A stretch of 64,000 nucleotides of DNA from Burkholderia stagnalis. Its GTDB lineage: Bacteria > Pseudomonadota > Gammaproteobacteria > Burkholderiales > Burkholderiaceae. The position numbers were made by a program, and so were the translations under genes. The stretch covers positions 62,001 to 126,000 of the forward strand of contig NZ_CADESW010000014.1 in assembly GCF_902830275.1 (NCBI RefSeq), given 5' to 3'. Shown here piece by piece: positions 23,719-34,884 of this stretch; within the stretch, counting starts at the first letter, position 1, and every line of letters begins with the position of its first letter. Under the pieces are notes generated by a model. That model was given only the letters and a program-made list of their open reading frames with translations. It was not told where the DNA came from and did not search any database.

Positions 23719-23984
23719 GCGGCTTCGCGGCCGGCTCGTCGCTGACCCACGCGAGCGCGAAGGCCGCGCTCGCGACGGGGCTCGCGCAGATCGGCGCGGG
23801 CGCCACCGCCGTCGATTGCGCGGGGCTCGCGCAGTTCGACTCGTCCGCGCTCGCCGTGCTGCTCGCATGGCAACGCGCCGCGCAAGCGCGCGGCACCCCC
23901 CTCGCGATCCTCAATCTCCCTCCGAAGCTCGCCAGCCTCGCGCAGGCATACGGCGTCGACGCGCTCATCAACGGGCGACATTGA
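23715..23984 (+). CDS. mlaB: MlaB, STAS-domain protein
   Basis: 89 residues from a GTG that overlaps the mlaC stop. A STAS fold is suggested by AVDCAGLAQFDSSALAVLLA, where the conserved Asp-Ser pair (DSSAL) sits before the helix that contacts MlaF. It stabilises and activates the MlaFE ATPase in the cytoplasm. Last gene of the operon. Confidence 0.9.
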   Translation: MSGFAAGSSLTHASAKAALATGLAQIGAGATAVDCAGLAQFDSSALAVLLAWQRAAQARGTPLAILNLPPKLASLAQAYGVDALINGRH

Positions 23985-23999
23985 CGCTGTTCCACTGAA

Positions 24000-24024
24000 A
24001 GCCGGGCCCGGCAGGGCCCCGGCT
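24000..24024 (+). terminator. Strong GC hairpin after mlaB
   Basis: AGCCGGGCCC (24000-24009), GGCA loop, GGGCCCCGGCT (24014-24024) with one bulged C. There is no T-tract, so it may only slow polymerase or protect the 3' end. Confidence 0.4.
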
Positions 24025-24077
24025 GTCCGGATGGCCGGATGCCCCGCCTGGGGCCGTCCCCTCCTGCCGGTTTGCCC

Positions 24078-24083
24078 TATAAT
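24078..24083 (+). promoter_or_regulatory. -10 element (TATAAT) before the ABC exporter genes
   Basis: Perfect TATAAT about 95 bases before the start codon, in the same CCCTATAAT context as the mla promoter. No recognisable -35. Confidence 0.4.
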
Positions 24084-24179
24084 CAAGCGTTTTGCGGGGC
24101 TGCCGATCGTTGTCGGGCCCCCTTTTTCTTTCGCAGCACGCACAGAATAAGCGTCGCGGCCCTTGCGGCGCGCTCAGTC

Positions 24180-25106
24180 ATGTCAGCCATAGAAATCCGT
24201 CACGTCAAGAAGCGCTACAAATCGCTTCAGGCGCTCAAGGGCGTCAGCCTGTCGGTCGAGGACGGCGAGTTTTTCGGTTTGCTCGGCCCGAACGGCGCAG
24301 GCAAGACCACGCTCATCAGCATCCTCGCCGGGCTTGCCCGCGCCGACGAAGGCAGCATCTCGGTGCGCGGCCATGACGTCGTCAAGGACTTCCGGGGCGC
24401 GCGCCGCGCGCTCGGCGTCGTCCCGCAGGAGCTCGTGTTCGATCCGTTCTTCAGCGTGCGCGAGACGCTGCGCATCCAGTCCGGCTACTTCGGGCTGCGC
24501 CGCAACGACGACTGGATCGACGAGGTGATGGCCAATCTCGACCTGACCGAGAAGGCCGACGCGAACATGCGCGCGCTGTCGGGCGGGATGAAGCGCCGCG
24601 TGCTGGTCGCGCAGGCGCTCGTGCACCGGCCGCCCGTGATCGTGCTCGACGAGCCGACCGCCGGCGTCGACGTCGAGCTGCGCCAGACGCTGTGGAAATT
24701 CATCTCGCGCCTGAACCGCGAAGGTCACACGATCGTGCTGACCACCCACTACCTCGAGGAAGCCGAGTCGCTGTGCGACCGCATCGCGATGCTGCGCCGC
24801 GGCGAAGTGGTCGCGCTCGACCGCACCGACGCGCTGCTGCAGCGCTTCGCGGGCCTGCAGCTCTACCTGCGGCTCGCGCAGGGCGCGCTGCCGCACGAGC
24901 TGCGCGCGCTCGAGAGCGACCCGGCGGCCCGTTCGCCGGGCGAGCACCTGCTGCGGCTCGCGAACTACGACGAGGTCGAGCGGATTCTCGCGCAGTGCCG
25001 CGCTGCGGGCTGCACGTTCGACGAGATCGAGGTCCGCAAGGCCGACCTCGAGGATGTGTTCGTCCAGGTGATGAACGGAGCCGGGGTGCTCGAGGGGCTG
25101 GCATGA
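24180..25106 (+). CDS. ABC-2 type transporter, ATPase subunit
   Basis: 308 residues. Walker A GPNGAGKTT near residue 39, signature LSGGMKRR near 137, Walker B VIVLDEPTAGVD near 157, H-loop TTHYLEEAE. It pairs with the downstream ABC-2 permease (four-base overlap at 25103). Orthologues of E. coli YadG/YadH look like this; the exported substrate is unknown. Position next to mla and ibaG-murA hints at an envelope role, which is an inference. The ATG at 24180 gives a conventional N-terminus; the frame upstream is open but non-coding in appearance. Confidence 0.92.
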   Translation: MSAIEIRHVKKRYKSLQALKGVSLSVEDGEFFGLLGPNGAGKTTLISILAGLARADEGSISVRGHDVVKDFRGARRALGVVPQELVFDPFFSVRETLRIQSGYFGLRRNDDWIDEVMANLDLTEKADANMRALSGGMKRRVLVAQALVHRPPVIVLDEPTAGVDVELRQTLWKFISRLNREGHTIVLTTHYLEEAESLCDRIAMLRRGEVVALDRTDALLQRFAGLQLYLRLAQGALPHELRALESDPAARSPGEHLLRLANYDEVERILAQCRAAGCTFDEIEVRKADLEDVFVQVMNGAGVLEGLA

Positions 25107-25858
25107 GCGGTTTTCAGACGCTGTTCTACAAGGAAATCCTGCGTTTCTGGAAGGTGTCGTTCCAGACGGTGCTCGCGCCCGTCGTCACGGCGCTGCTGTA
25201 CCTGACGATCTTCGGCCACGCGCTGACGGGCCGCGTCGAGGTGTATCCGGGCGTCGAGTACGTGAGCTTCCTGGTGCCGGGCCTCGTGATGATGAGCGTG
25301 CTGCAGAACGCGTTCGCGAACAGCTCGTCGTCGCTGATCCAGTCGAAGATCACCGGCAACCTCGTGTTCATGCTGCTGCCGCCGCTGTCGTACGCCGACA
25401 TCTACGGCGCCTACGTGCTCGCGGCGGTGGTGCGTGGGCTCGCGGTGGGCACCGGCGTGTTCGTCGTGACGATCTGGTTCATCCCGATGCATTTCGCCGC
25501 GCCCGCGTTCATCCTGCTGTTCGCGCTGTTCGGCTCGGCGATCCTCGGCACGCTCGGCCTGATCGCCGGGATCTGGGCCGAGAAGTTCGACCAGCTCGCC
25601 GCGTTCCAGAACTTCCTGATCATGCCGCTGACGTTCCTGTCCGGCGTGTTCTACTCGACGCATTCGCTGCCGCCCGTGTGGCGCGAAATCTCGCGTCTCA
25701 ACCCGTTTTTCTACATGATCGACGGCTTTCGCTACGGGTTCTTCGGCGCGTCCGACATCAACCCGCTCGCGAGCCTCGCGATCGTCGCCGGTTTCTTCGT
25801 GCTGCTCGCGCTGTTGGCGATGCGGCTGCTCGCGACCGGCTACAAACTGCGTCATTGA
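25103..25858 (+). CDS. ABC-2 type transporter, permease subunit
   Basis: 251 residues with six hydrophobic segments. Motifs typical of YadH-type permeases: TLFYKEILRFWKV at the N-terminus, FLVPGLVMMSVLQNAF, and FLSGVFYS followed by LPPVWREISRLNPFFYMIDG near the C-terminus. Translationally coupled to the ATPase. Confidence 0.92.
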   Translation: MSGFQTLFYKEILRFWKVSFQTVLAPVVTALLYLTIFGHALTGRVEVYPGVEYVSFLVPGLVMMSVLQNAFANSSSSLIQSKITGNLVFMLLPPLSYADIYGAYVLAAVVRGLAVGTGVFVVTIWFIPMHFAAPAFILLFALFGSAILGTLGLIAGIWAEKFDQLAAFQNFLIMPLTFLSGVFYSTHSLPPVWREISRLNPFFYMIDGFRYGFFGASDINPLASLAIVAGFFVLLALLAMRLLATGYKLRH

Positions 25859-25950
25859 TATGAATCCCGCCCCGCTCGCGGCGCGCGCCGTCCCGCAAGG
25901 GCGGGCGGCGAAGCCGGGAGCGGCCCGGCGCGTACCGACAGGAGCATCAC

Positions 25951-26190
25951 ATGTTGCCGACTCCCGAGCAGGTCAAGCAATACATCGCGGGCGGGCTCGC
26001 CTGCACCCATCTGGAAGTCGAGGGCGACGGCCAGCACTTCTTCGCGACGATCGTGTCGTCCGCCTTCGAGGGCAAGCGGCCGATCCAGCGGCACCAGCTC
26101 GTCTATGCGGCGCTCGGCGATCGCATGAAGCAGGAAATCCACGCGCTCAGCATGAAGACGCTGACGCCCGCCGAATGGCAGAACGCATAA
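25951..26190 (+). CDS. ibaG: IbaG, BolA-family protein
   Basis: 79 residues; the gene encodes a BolA fold with the conserved C-terminal helix region (RHQLVYAALGDRMKQEIHALSM, seen in part as HQLVYAALGD). BolA/IbaG proteins bind glutaredoxins and iron-sulphur clusters. It precedes murA, the same neighbourhood as E. coli yrbA-murA next to mla. AGGAG lies seven bases before the ATG. Confidence 0.92.
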   Translation: MLPTPEQVKQYIAGGLACTHLEVEGDGQHFFATIVSSAFEGKRPIQRHQLVYAALGDRMKQEIHALSMKTLTPAEWQNA

Positions 26191-26290
26191 CCGGAACCAC
26201 TGAGTGCAAGTCACCGTCAACGAGCGCGACGCCGTCGAGAGCGTCGCCACGGCACACCCGGCCGGCAATCGGGATACGCAAGGGCATGGG

Positions 26291-27553
26291 ATGGACAAGC
26301 TCGTGATCGAAGGCGGCCGACGGCTGTCGGGCGAGATCGTCGTGTCGGGCGCGAAGAACGCGGCGCTGCCGATTCTGTGCGCGGGCCTGCTCACGGCCGA
26401 TCCGGTTCACCTCGAGAACGTGCCGAACCTGCAGGACGTGCGCACCACGCTGAAGGTGCTGAACCAGATGGGCGTGAAGAGCGCGGCCGACGGCGGCCAC
26501 GTGCAGCTCGACGCGTCGCGCGTCGACAACCTCGTCGCGCCGTACGAGCTCGTGAAGACGATGCGCGCGTCGATCCTCGTGCTCGGGCCGCTGCTCGCGC
26601 GCTTCGGCGAAGCGAAGGTGTCGCTGCCGGGCGGCTGCGCGATCGGTGCGCGCCCGGTCGACCAGCACATCAAGGGCCTGCAGGCGATGGGCGCCGAGAT
26701 CAGCATCGAGCACGGCTTCATCGAGGCGCGCGCGAAGCGGCTGAAGGGCGCGCGCATCGTCACCGACATGATCACGGTGACGGGCACGGAGAACCTGCTG
26801 ATGGCGGCGACGCTCGCCGACGGCGAGACGGTGATCGAGAACGCCGCGCGCGAGCCGGAAGTGAGCGATCTCGCGCACCTGCTGGTGGCAATGGGCGCGA
26901 AGATCGACGGGATCGGCACCGACCGCCTCGTGATCCAGGGCGTCGAGCGGCTGCATGGCGCGCGTCATTCGGTGATCCCCGACCGCATCGAGGCCGGCAC
27001 GTTCCTGTGCGCGGTCGCGGCGGCGGGCGGCGACGTGACGCTGACGGGCATGCGCCCGCACATCCTCGACGCGGTGATCGACAAGCTGCGCGAGGCCGGC
27101 GTGACGGTCGAGGAAGGCGACGCCTGGCTGCGCGTGAAGATGGACCGCCGGCCGTCCGCGGTGACGATCCGCACGTCCGAATACCCGGCGTTCCCGACCG
27201 ACATGCAGGCGCAGTTCATGGCGCTGAACGCGGTCGCGGCGGGCACTGCGCAAGTCGTCGAGACGATCTTCGAGAACCGCTTCATGCACGTGCAGGAGCT
27301 GAACCGGCTCGGCGCGAACATCACCATCGACGGGAACACCGCGCTCGTGACGGGCGTCGACAAGCTGTCCGGCGCGAAGGTGATGGCGACCGACCTGCGC
27401 GCATCCGCGAGCCTCGTGATCGCCGGCCTGCGCGCCGAAGGCGAGACGCTCGTCGACCGCATCTATCACCTGGACCGGGGTTACGACCGGATGGAAGCCA
27501 AACTGACCGCCGTCGGCGCGAACGTGCGCCGCCTCTCCGGGAGCCACGCATGA
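26291..27553 (+). CDS. murA: MurA, UDP-GlcNAc 1-carboxyvinyltransferase
   Basis: 420 residues from the ATG at 26291; first committed step of peptidoglycan synthesis, using phosphoenolpyruvate. The catalytic, fosfomycin-reactive Cys is Cys116 in [23 protein letters not shown] near residue 19 and [11 protein letters not shown] near the end are family blocks. An in-frame GTG at 26204 would add 29 residues; many Burkholderia entries may use it, but the MDKL start matches other MurA proteins and has AAGGG upstream. The stop overlaps hisG (ATGA at 27550). Confidence 0.95.
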   Translation: MDKLVIEGGRRLSGEIVVSGAKNAALPILCAGLLTADPVHLENVPNLQDVRTTLKVLNQMGVKSAADGGHVQLDASRVDNLVAPYELVKTMRASILVLGPLLARFGEAKVSLPGGCAIGARPVDQHIKGLQAMGAEISIEHGFIEARAKRLKGARIVTDMITVTGTENLLMAATLADGETVIENAAREPEVSDLAHLLVAMGAKIDGIGTDRLVIQGVERLHGARHSVIPDRIEAGTFLCAVAAAGGDVTLTGMRPHILDAVIDKLREAGVTVEEGDAWLRVKMDRRPSAVTIRTSEYPAFPTDMQAQFMALNAVAAGTAQVVETIFENRFMHVQELNRLGANITIDGNTALVTGVDKLSGAKVMATDLRASASLVIAGLRAEGETLVDRIYHLDRGYDRMEAKLTAVGANVRRLSGSHA

Positions 27554-28203
27554 GCGCGCCGCTGACCCTTGCCCTGTCGAAGGGGCGGATTTTCGAGGAA
27601 ACCCTGCCGCTGCTCGCCGCCGCCGGCGTGCAGGTGGCCGAGGATCCGGAAACGTCGCGCAAGCTGATCCTGCCGACGACGGACCCGAACCTGCGCGTGA
27701 TCATCGTGCGCGCGAGCGACGTGCCGACCTATGTCGAATACGGCGCGGCCGATTTCGGCGTGGCCGGCAAGGACGTGCTGATCGAGCACGGCGGCTCGGG
27801 CCTGTACCAGCCGATCGACCTGAACATCGCGCGCTGCCGGCTGTCGGTCGCCGTGCCGGCCGGCTTCGACTACGCGAACGCGGTGCGCCAGGGCGCGCGG
27901 CTGCGCGTCGCGACGAAGTACGTCGAGGCGGCACGCGAACACTTCGCCGCGAAGGGCGTGCACGTCGACCTGATCAAGCTGTACGGCTCGATGGAGCTGG
28001 CGCCGCTCGTCGGCCTGGCCGACGCGATCGTCGACCTCGTCAGCTCGGGCGGCACGCTCCGGGCGAACAATCTGGTCGAGGTCGAGGAGATCATGCAGAT
28101 CTCGTCGCGCCTCGTCGTGAACCAGGCTGCGCTGAAGCTCAAGCGCGCGGCGCTCAAGCCGATCCTCGACGCGTTCGAACGCGCGTCGCAGAATGGCGCG
28201 TGA
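27550..28203 (+). CDS. hisG: HisG, ATP phosphoribosyltransferase (short form)
   Basis: 217 residues, the short type without the C-terminal His-binding domain. It starts histidine synthesis from ATP and [20 protein letters not shown] opens the protein; the PRPP loop is [15 protein letters not shown] near residue 160. Short HisG needs the regulatory partner HisZ, which is not in this window. The overlap with murA couples cell-wall and histidine genes in one transcript. Confidence 0.95.
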   Translation: MSAPLTLALSKGRIFEETLPLLAAAGVQVAEDPETSRKLILPTTDPNLRVIIVRASDVPTYVEYGAADFGVAGKDVLIEHGGSGLYQPIDLNIARCRLSVAVPAGFDYANAVRQGARLRVATKYVEAAREHFAAKGVHVDLIKLYGSMELAPLVGLADAIVDLVSSGGTLRANNLVEVEEIMQISSRLVVNQAALKLKRAALKPILDAFERASQNGA

Positions 28204-28227
28204 GCGCATCACCGTAACGGGACTCCC

Positions 28228-29562
28228 ATGGCCATCACCATCCGCAAACTCGATTCGACGAGCGAAGGCTTCCACGCCGCGCTGCGCGCCGTGCTCGCGT
28301 TCGAGGCGAGCGAAGACGACGCGATCGAGCGCTCGGTCGCCGAGATCCTCGCCGACGTGAAGACGCGCGGCGACGCCGCGGTGCTCGAGTACACGAACCG
28401 TTTCGACCGCCTGAGCGCCGACAGCGTCGCCGCGCTGGAGCTGCCGCAGGAAGCGCTGCAGGAAGCGCTCGACGGCCTCGAGCCGAAGGCGCGCGCGGCG
28501 CTGGAAGCGGCCGCGGCGCGTGTGCGCGCGTACCACGAGAAGCAGAAGATCGAGTGCGGCACCCATAGCTGGCAGTACACGGAGGCGGACGGCACGGTGC
28601 TCGGCCAGAAGGTCACGCCGCTCGACCGCGTCGGCCTGTACGTGCCGGGCGGCAAGGCCGCGTATCCGTCGTCGGTGCTGATGAACGCGATTCCGGCGCG
28701 CGTCGCGGGCGTCGGCGAGATCGTGATGGTCGTGCCGACCCCGGACGGCGTGAAGAACGACCTCGTGCTCGCCGCGGCGCTGCTCGGCGGCGTCGATCGC
28801 GTGTTCACGATCGGCGGCGCGCAGGCGGTGGCCGCGCTCGCGTACGGCACCGCGACCGTGCCGCCGGTCGACAAGATCTGCGGCCCGGGCAATGCGTATG
28901 TCGCGTCGGCGAAGCGCCGCGTGTTCGGCACGGTCGGCATCGACATGATCGCCGGGCCGTCGGAAATCCTGGTGCTGTGCGACGGCACGACCGATCCGAA
29001 CTGGGTCGCGATGGACCTGTTCTCGCAGGCCGAGCACGACGAGCTCGCGCAGTCGATCCTGCTGTGCCCGGACGCGTCGTTCCTCGAGCGCGTCGAGAAG
29101 GCGATCGACGAGCTGCTGCCGACGATGCCGCGCGAGGCCGTGATCCGCGCGTCGCTCGAAGGCCGCGGCGCGCTGATCAAGGTGCGCGACATGGCCGAGG
29201 CGTGCCGGATCGCGAACGACATCGCGCCGGAGCACCTCGAGATCTCCGCGCTCGAGCCGCAGCAGTGGGGCCAGCAGATCCGCCATGCGGGCGCGATCTT
29301 CCTCGGCCGCTACACGAGCGAGAGCCTCGGCGACTACTGCGCGGGCCCGAACCACGTGCTGCCGACGTCGCGCACCGCGCGCTTCTCGTCGCCGCTCGGC
29401 GTGTACGACTTCATCAAGCGCTCGAGCCTGATCGAGGTCAGCGCCGAAGGCGCGCAGACGCTCGGCGAGATCGCGTCCGAGCTCGCGTACGGCGAAGGGC
29501 TGCAGGCGCACGCGAAGAGCGCCGAATACCGGATGAAGGGGACGAACGACCGCCAGAACTGA
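28228..29562 (+). CDS. hisD: HisD, histidinol dehydrogenase
   Basis: 444 residues. Catalyses the last two oxidation steps from histidinol to histidine with NAD+ and zinc. Motifs: [16 protein letters not shown] near residue 134, [12 protein letters not shown] near 197, IAGPSEILV near 242, AEHDELAQS near 271, and GPNHVLPT near 372. Second gene of the his cluster, 24 bases after hisG. Confidence 0.97.
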   Translation: MAITIRKLDSTSEGFHAALRAVLAFEASEDDAIERSVAEILADVKTRGDAAVLEYTNRFDRLSADSVAALELPQEALQEALDGLEPKARAALEAAAARVRAYHEKQKIECGTHSWQYTEADGTVLGQKVTPLDRVGLYVPGGKAAYPSSVLMNAIPARVAGVGEIVMVVPTPDGVKNDLVLAAALLGGVDRVFTIGGAQAVAALAYGTATVPPVDKICGPGNAYVASAKRRVFGTVGIDMIAGPSEILVLCDGTTDPNWVAMDLFSQAEHDELAQSILLCPDASFLERVEKAIDELLPTMPREAVIRASLEGRGALIKVRDMAEACRIANDIAPEHLEISALEPQQWGQQIRHAGAIFLGRYTSESLGDYCAGPNHVLPTSRTARFSSPLGVYDFIKRSSLIEVSAEGAQTLGEIASELAYGEGLQAHAKSAEYRMKGTNDRQN

Positions 29563-29656
29563 GCGTTCGGTTCGACGCGGGAGACGAAGGGCAGGGCGGC
29601 AGCCGCCGCCTTGCCGGCCAATTGACGCCGGCGCGACGCACGCCGGCTTGCACACC

Positions 29657-30736
29657 ATGACGACGCCACAAGAGATCATTCGCCGCGACGTGCTCGCGAT
29701 GACGAGCTACCCGGTGCCCGACGCGAGCGGGTTCGTGAAGCTCGACGCGATGGAGAACCCGTATCCGCTGCCCGAGCCGCTCGCGGCGGCCCTCGGCGAG
29801 CGGCTCGCGCAGGTCGCGCTGAACCGCTATCCGGCGCCGCGCCCCGCCGCGCTGCTCGACAAGCTGCGCCGCGCGATGGGCGTGCCGGCCGCGTGCGACG
29901 TGCTGCTCGGCAACGGCTCCGACGAGATCATCAGCATCATGTCGATCGCGTGCGCGAAGCCGGGCGCGAAGGTGCTCGCGCCGGTGCCGGGCTTCGTGAT
30001 GTACGAGATGTCGGCGAAATTCGCGCAGCTCGAGTTCGTCGGCGTGCCGCTCGCGGCCGACCTGACGCTCGACGTCGACGCGATGCTCGCGGCGATCGCC
30101 GAGCATCGCCCGGCGATCGTCTACCTCGCATACCCGAACAACCCGACCGGCACGCTGTACGACGTCGCGGGCATCGAGCGGATCATCGCCGCCGCGCGGC
30201 ACAGCCTGATCGTGATCGACGAGGCCTACCAGCCGTTCGCCGGGCACTCGTGGCTGCCGCGCGCCGCCGAGTTCGACAACGTCGTCGTGATGCGCACGGT
30301 GTCGAAGCTCGGCCTCGCGGGCATCCGTCTCGGCTACCTGGTCGGGCTGCCGGCGTGGCTCGCCGAGTTCGACAAGGTGCGCCCGCCGTACAACATCAAC
30401 GTGCTGACCCAGGCGAGCGCCGATTTCCTGCTCGACCACCTCGACGTGCTCGACGCGCAGGCGGCCGAGCTGCGCGCCGAACGCGCGCGCCTCGCGCAGG
30501 CGGTGGCCGCGCTGCCCGGCGCGACGGTGTTCCCGAGCGCCGGCAATTTCCTGCTGGTGCGCGTGCCCGACGCGGCGGCCGTGTTCGACGCGCTGCTCAC
30601 CGAGCGGGTGCTGGTCAAAAACGTGAGTAAAATGCACCCATTGCTGGCCGAATGCGTGCGGCTGACCGTCGGTTCTCCCGATGAAAACGTCCGCCTGCTG
30701 GCCGCATTGAAACTCGCGCTGCCCGGCAAGGCCTGA
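29657..30736 (+). CDS. hisC: HisC, histidinol-phosphate aminotransferase
   Basis: 359 residues, PLP fold type I. YPNNPTG near residue 158 is the substrate/PLP segment, VIDEAYQPF near 190, and the Schiff-base Lys lies in [14 protein letters not shown] near 216. Start at the ATG at 29657; an in-frame TTG three codons upstream is less likely. 94 bases separate it from hisD. Confidence 0.95.
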   Translation: MTTPQEIIRRDVLAMTSYPVPDASGFVKLDAMENPYPLPEPLAAALGERLAQVALNRYPAPRPAALLDKLRRAMGVPAACDVLLGNGSDEIISIMSIACAKPGAKVLAPVPGFVMYEMSAKFAQLEFVGVPLAADLTLDVDAMLAAIAEHRPAIVYLAYPNNPTGTLYDVAGIERIIAAARHSLIVIDEAYQPFAGHSWLPRAAEFDNVVVMRTVSKLGLAGIRLGYLVGLPAWLAEFDKVRPPYNINVLTQASADFLLDHLDVLDAQAAELRAERARLAQAVAALPGATVFPSAGNFLLVRVPDAAAVFDALLTERVLVKNVSKMHPLLAECVRLTVGSPDENVRLLAALKLALPGKA

Positions 30737-30795
30737 GGGCGCGGCGGCGCGAAACGATCAATCCCCATTTACATCGACTCAGTCAAGGAATTGCC

Positions 30796-31383
30796 ATGCG
30801 TGTGGCGGAAGTCGTTCGCAATACCAGCGAAACGCAGATCCGTGTGAAGCTCAACCTCGACGGCACGGGCCAGCAGAAGCTGGCCACCGGCGTGCCGTTC
30901 CTCGACCACATGCTCGACCAGATCGCCCGACACGGCCTGTTCGATCTCGACGTCGAGGCGCACGGCGACACGCATATCGACGACCATCATACGGTCGAGG
31001 ACGTCGGCATCACGCTCGGCCAGGCGGTCGCGAAGGCGATCGGCGACAAGAAGGGCATCCGCCGCTACGGCCATTCGTACGTGCCGCTCGACGAGGCGCT
31101 GTCGCGCGTCGTGATCGACTTCTCGGGCCGGCCGGGCCTCGAATTCCACGTGCCGTTCACGCGCGCGCGGATCGGCACGTTCGACGTCGACCTGTCGATC
31201 GAATTCTTCCGCGGCTTCGTGAACCACGCGGGCGTCACGCTGCACGTCGACAACCTGCGCGGGATCAACGCGCACCACCAGCTCGAGACGGTGTTCAAGG
31301 CCTTCGGCCGCGCGCTGCGGATGGCGGTGGAGCTCGACGAACGCGCGGCGGGGCAGATTCCGTCGACCAAGGGCAGCCTTTGA
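30796..31383 (+). CDS. hisB: HisB, imidazoleglycerol-phosphate dehydratase
   Basis: 195 residues, monofunctional dehydratase without the phosphatase domain found in E. coli HisB. Two manganese-binding clusters are visible: [21 protein letters not shown] and [15 protein letters not shown] near the C-terminus. AAGGAA precedes the ATG. The separate histidinol-phosphatase must be elsewhere. Confidence 0.96.
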   Translation: MRVAEVVRNTSETQIRVKLNLDGTGQQKLATGVPFLDHMLDQIARHGLFDLDVEAHGDTHIDDHHTVEDVGITLGQAVAKAIGDKKGIRRYGHSYVPLDEALSRVVIDFSGRPGLEFHVPFTRARIGTFDVDLSIEFFRGFVNHAGVTLHVDNLRGINAHHQLETVFKAFGRALRMAVELDERAAGQIPSTKGSL

Positions 31384-31445
31384 CCTTCTGACCGGACGCA
31401 CGCACAGGACAACCTCACGGCTTCGGCGCGTCGCGCCGGCTTGCG

Positions 31446-32066
31446 ATGGATCTGCTCAAATCGTTCATTTCGCTGCTCGCGCTGATCAACCCGGTCGGCG
31501 CGGTGCCGTTCTTCCTGAGCCTGACGGCGCAGCAGACGGACGACGAGCGGCGCCGCACGATCCGGATCGCGTCGGTGTCGGTGTTCTGCGTGATCACGGT
31601 GACGACGCTGCTCGGGCAGCAGATCATCGACTTCTTCGGCATCTCGGTCGGCTCGCTGGAAGTGGGCGGCGGGATCATCATGCTGCTGATGGCGATCAGC
31701 ATGCTGAACGCGCAGGCCGGCAACACGCGTTCGACGCCGGAGGAGCGCCATGAAGCCGAGCAGAAGGACAACATCGCGGTGGTGCCGCTCGCGATCCCGC
31801 TGCTGACGGGCCCCGGCTCGATCAGCACGGTGATCATCTATGCGGCGAATTCGCGTCACTGGTATGAGCGGGCCGGGCTCGTCGCGATCGGCGCGGCGCT
31901 CGCCTGCCTGTGTTTCGTCGCGATGCGGCTCGCCGAGCCGATCGCGAACTGGATCGGCCGCACCGGCATCAACATCGCCACGCGGCTGATGGGTCTGATG
32001 CTGTCGGCGCTGGCGGTGGAATTCATCGTCAACGGACTGAGGGCGCTTTTGCCTGCACTGAGATGA
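31446..32066 (+). CDS. MarC-family integral membrane protein
   Basis: 206 residues with six hydrophobic segments; [15 protein letters not shown] near residue 14 and [14 protein letters not shown] near 115 are the MarC/UPF0056 signatures. The function of the family is unknown; it was once linked to multiple antibiotic resistance but that has not held up. It sits between hisB and hisH, and its stop overlaps the hisH start (ATGA at 32063), so it is expressed with the his genes. Confidence 0.92.
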   Translation: MDLLKSFISLLALINPVGAVPFFLSLTAQQTDDERRRTIRIASVSVFCVITVTTLLGQQIIDFFGISVGSLEVGGGIIMLLMAISMLNAQAGNTRSTPEERHEAEQKDNIAVVPLAIPLLTGPGSISTVIIYAANSRHWYERAGLVAIGAALACLCFVAMRLAEPIANWIGRTGINIATRLMGLMLSALAVEFIVNGLRALLPALR

Positions 32067-32704
32067 AAACTTCGATTGCGATTGTGGATTATGGGATGGG
32101 CAACCTGCGCTCGGTCGCGCAGGCGCTCAAGCAGGCCGAACCGGCCGCCGACGTGGCGATCGTCGACACGCCGGCCGCGATCCGCGCGGCCGACCGCGTC
32201 GTGCTGCCCGGCCAGGGCGCGATGCCGGACTGCATGCGCTGCCTCGGCGAGTCGGGCCTGCAGGAGGCGGTGCTCGAGGCGTCGCGCACGAAGCCGCTGC
32301 TCGGCGTGTGCGTCGGCGAGCAGATGCTGTTCGACTGGAGCGCCGAGGGCGACACGAAAGGCCTCGGCCTGCTGCCCGGCAAGGTGGTGCGCTTCGCGCT
32401 CGACGGCCAGCTGCAGGACGACGGCTCGCGCTTCAAGGTGCCGCAGATGGGCTGGAACCGCGTGCGCCAGTCGCAGCCGCACCCGCTGTGGGACGGCGTG
32501 CCGGACGATGCCTACTTCTACTTCGTGCACAGCTATTACGTGAGCCCGGCCAACCCGGCGCACACGGTCGGCGAAACGGTCTACGGTGCGCCGTTTACGT
32601 CCGCGGTCGCGCGGGACAATCTCTTCGCGACCCAATTTCACCCGGAGAAAAGTGCGGAAGTCGGGTTGCGTCTGTATCGCAACTTCGTACACTGGAAACC
32701 GTAA
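32063..32704 (+). CDS. hisH: HisH, glutaminase subunit of IGP synthase
   Basis: 213 residues, class I glutamine amidotransferase. Nucleophile Cys in [12 protein letters not shown] near residue 82 and the His-Glu pair in [10 protein letters not shown] near 193. Supplies ammonia to HisF. Coupled to the marC-like gene by a four-base overlap. Confidence 0.96.
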   Translation: MKTSIAIVDYGMGNLRSVAQALKQAEPAADVAIVDTPAAIRAADRVVLPGQGAMPDCMRCLGESGLQEAVLEASRTKPLLGVCVGEQMLFDWSAEGDTKGLGLLPGKVVRFALDGQLQDDGSRFKVPQMGWNRVRQSQPHPLWDGVPDDAYFYFVHSYYVSPANPAHTVGETVYGAPFTSAVARDNLFATQFHPEKSAEVGLRLYRNFVHWKP

Positions 32705-32867
32705 ACGTGGTGCGCGAACCACAGTCGGCGGGCGCGAAACGCCCGCCGCACGGGGCTCGCGTGCCTAAGCGCCGAACGAGTTGTACTAAACTAGCGAGAC
32801 GACGCGGCACCGGATGGGCTGGTGCGCGCCCGACTCTTTTCTTTCTCCCAGACGACAACCGATTGCT

Positions 32868-33623
32868 ATGTTGCTGATTCCGGCCATCGATCTCAAAGAC
32901 GGTCAGTGTGTGCGCCTCAAACAGGGCGATATGGACCAGGCCACGATTTTCTCCGAGGATCCCGCGGCGATGGCCCGCAAGTGGGTTGATCTCGGCGCCC
33001 GTCGGCTGCATCTGGTCGACCTGAACGGCGCGTTCGCCGGCAAGCCGAAGAACCTCGAGGCGATCGAGGCGATCCTCGACGAAGTCGGCGACGAGATCCC
33101 CGTGCAGCTCGGCGGCGGCATCCGCAGCCTCGAGACGATCGAGAAGTATCTCGACGCCGGCCTGTCGTACGTGATCATCGGCACGGCGGCCGTGAAGGAC
33201 CCGGGCTTCCTGCAGGACGCGTGTACCGCGTTCGCGGGCAACATCATCGTCGGCCTCGACGCGAAGGACGGCAAGGTCGCGACCGACGGCTGGAGCAAGC
33301 TGACGGGCCACGAAGTGATCGACCTCGCGCAGAAGTTCGAGGACTACGGCGTCGAATCGATCGTCTATACCGACATCGGCCGCGACGGCATGCTGCAGGG
33401 GATCAACATCGAGGCGACCGTGAAGCTCGCGCAGGCGGTCGGCATTCCGGTGATCGCGAGCGGCGGCCTGTCGAACCTCGACGACATCGAGAAGCTCTGC
33501 GAAGTGGAAGGCGACGGCGTCGAAGGCGTGATCTGCGGCCGCGCGATCTACTCCGGCGACCTCGATTTCGCGGCCGCGCAGAAACGCGCGGACGAACTGA
33601 ACGGCGAGCTCGACAACGCCTGA
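32868..33623 (+). CDS. hisA: HisA, phosphoribosylformimino isomerase
   Basis: 251 residues, TIM barrel. [18 protein letters not shown] at the N-terminus includes the first catalytic Asp; [14 protein letters not shown] near residue 168 holds the second. Start chosen at the ATG at 32868 (MLLIPAID), which matches the family; an 18-codon extension upstream has no support. 163 bases separate it from hisH. Confidence 0.97.
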   Translation: MLLIPAIDLKDGQCVRLKQGDMDQATIFSEDPAAMARKWVDLGARRLHLVDLNGAFAGKPKNLEAIEAILDEVGDEIPVQLGGGIRSLETIEKYLDAGLSYVIIGTAAVKDPGFLQDACTAFAGNIIVGLDAKDGKVATDGWSKLTGHEVIDLAQKFEDYGVESIVYTDIGRDGMLQGINIEATVKLAQAVGIPVIASGGLSNLDDIEKLCEVEGDGVEGVICGRAIYSGDLDFAAAQKRADELNGELDNA

Positions 33624-33694
33624 CCCGGACGGCGTTCCTCGCCCTGGCCGCCCGCCCGCCGGGCGGCTTCAACCGCGGCACTTAGTGCAACATC

Positions 33695-34468
33695 ATGGCT
33701 CTAGCTAAACGCATCATCCCCTGCCTGGACGTGACTGCCGGGCGCGTCGTCAAGGGCGTCAACTTCGTCGAACTGCGCGACGCCGGCGATCCGGTCGAGA
33801 TCGCACGCCGCTACGACGAGCAGGGCGCCGACGAACTGACGTTCCTCGACATCACCGCGACGTCCGACCAGCGCGACCTGATCCTGCCGATCATCGAGGC
33901 GGTCGCGTCGCAGGTCTTCATCCCGCTGACGGTCGGCGGCGGCGTGCGCGCCGTCGAGGACGTGCGGCGCCTGCTGAACGCGGGCGCGGACAAGGTCAGC
34001 ATGAACTCGTCCGCGGTTGCGAACCCGCAGCTCGTGCGCGACGCGGCCGACAAGTACGGCTCGCAGTGCATCGTGGTCGCGATCGACGCGAAGCGCGTAT
34101 CCGCCGACGGCGAAGCGCCGCGCTGGGAAGTGTTCACGCACGGCGGCCGCAAGGGCACCGGGCTCGACGCGATCGAATGGGCGCGCAGGATGGCCGAGCT
34201 CGGCGCGGGCGAGATCCTGCTGACGAGCATGGACCGCGACGGCACGAAATCGGGCTTCGACCTTGCGCTCACGCGCGGCGTGTCGGACGCGGTGCCGGTG
34301 CCGGTGATCGCGTCGGGCGGCGTCGGCTCGCTGCAGCACCTGGCCGACGGCATCAAGGAAGGGCGCGCCGACGCCGTGCTCGCGGCGAGCATCTTCCACT
34401 ACGGCGAACACACGGTCGGCGAGGCGAAGCGCTTCATGGCCGGCCAGGGCATTCCGGTGAGGTTGTGA
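33695..34468 (+). CDS. hisF: HisF, synthase subunit of IGP synthase
   Basis: 257 residues, TIM barrel. [18 protein letters not shown] near residue 6 carries the catalytic Asp11, [12 protein letters not shown] and [13 protein letters not shown] the phosphate and second Asp sites. With HisH it makes imidazoleglycerol phosphate and AICAR. Its stop shares one base with the hisI start. Confidence 0.97.
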   Translation: MALAKRIIPCLDVTAGRVVKGVNFVELRDAGDPVEIARRYDEQGADELTFLDITATSDQRDLILPIIEAVASQVFIPLTVGGGVRAVEDVRRLLNAGADKVSMNSSAVANPQLVRDAADKYGSQCIVVAIDAKRVSADGEAPRWEVFTHGGRKGTGLDAIEWARRMAELGAGEILLTSMDRDGTKSGFDLALTRGVSDAVPVPVIASGGVGSLQHLADGIKEGRADAVLAASIFHYGEHTVGEAKRFMAGQGIPVRL

Positions 34469-34884
34469 TGGGTACCGACAACGCAGCAATGCCGGCGTGG
34501 CTCGACAAGGTCCGCTGGGACGACAACGGCCTGGTGCCGGTGATCGCGCAGGAAGCGTCGACGAACGACGTGCTGATGTTCGCGTGGATGAACCGCGAGG
34601 CGCTGGCGAAGACGATCGAGACGCAGCGCGCGGTCTACTATTCGCGCTCGCGCAAGCGCCTGTGGTTCAAGGGCGAGGAGTCGGGCCACGTGCAGCACGT
34701 GCACGAGGTGCGCCTCGACTGCGACGAGGACGTCGTCCTGCTGAAGGTCGAGCAGGTGTCGGGCATCGCGTGCCACACTGGCCGGCATTCGTGCTTCTTC
34801 CAGAAATTCGAAGGCACCGCGGACAGCGGCGACTGGGTCGCGGTCGAGCCGGTGCTGAAAGATCCCGAACATATCTACAAATGA
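34468..34884 (+). CDS. hisI: HisI, phosphoribosyl-AMP cyclohydrolase
   Basis: 138 residues. Stand-alone cyclohydrolase (not fused to HisE). [14 protein letters not shown] near residue 39, WFKGEESGH near 68, and zinc/magnesium ligands in [10 protein letters not shown] and [10 protein letters not shown]. Overlaps hisF by one base and hisE by four. Confidence 0.96.
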   Translation: MGTDNAAMPAWLDKVRWDDNGLVPVIAQEASTNDVLMFAWMNREALAKTIETQRAVYYSRSRKRLWFKGEESGHVQHVHEVRLDCDEDVVLLKVEQVSGIACHTGRHSCFFQKFEGTADSGDWVAVEPVLKDPEHIYK

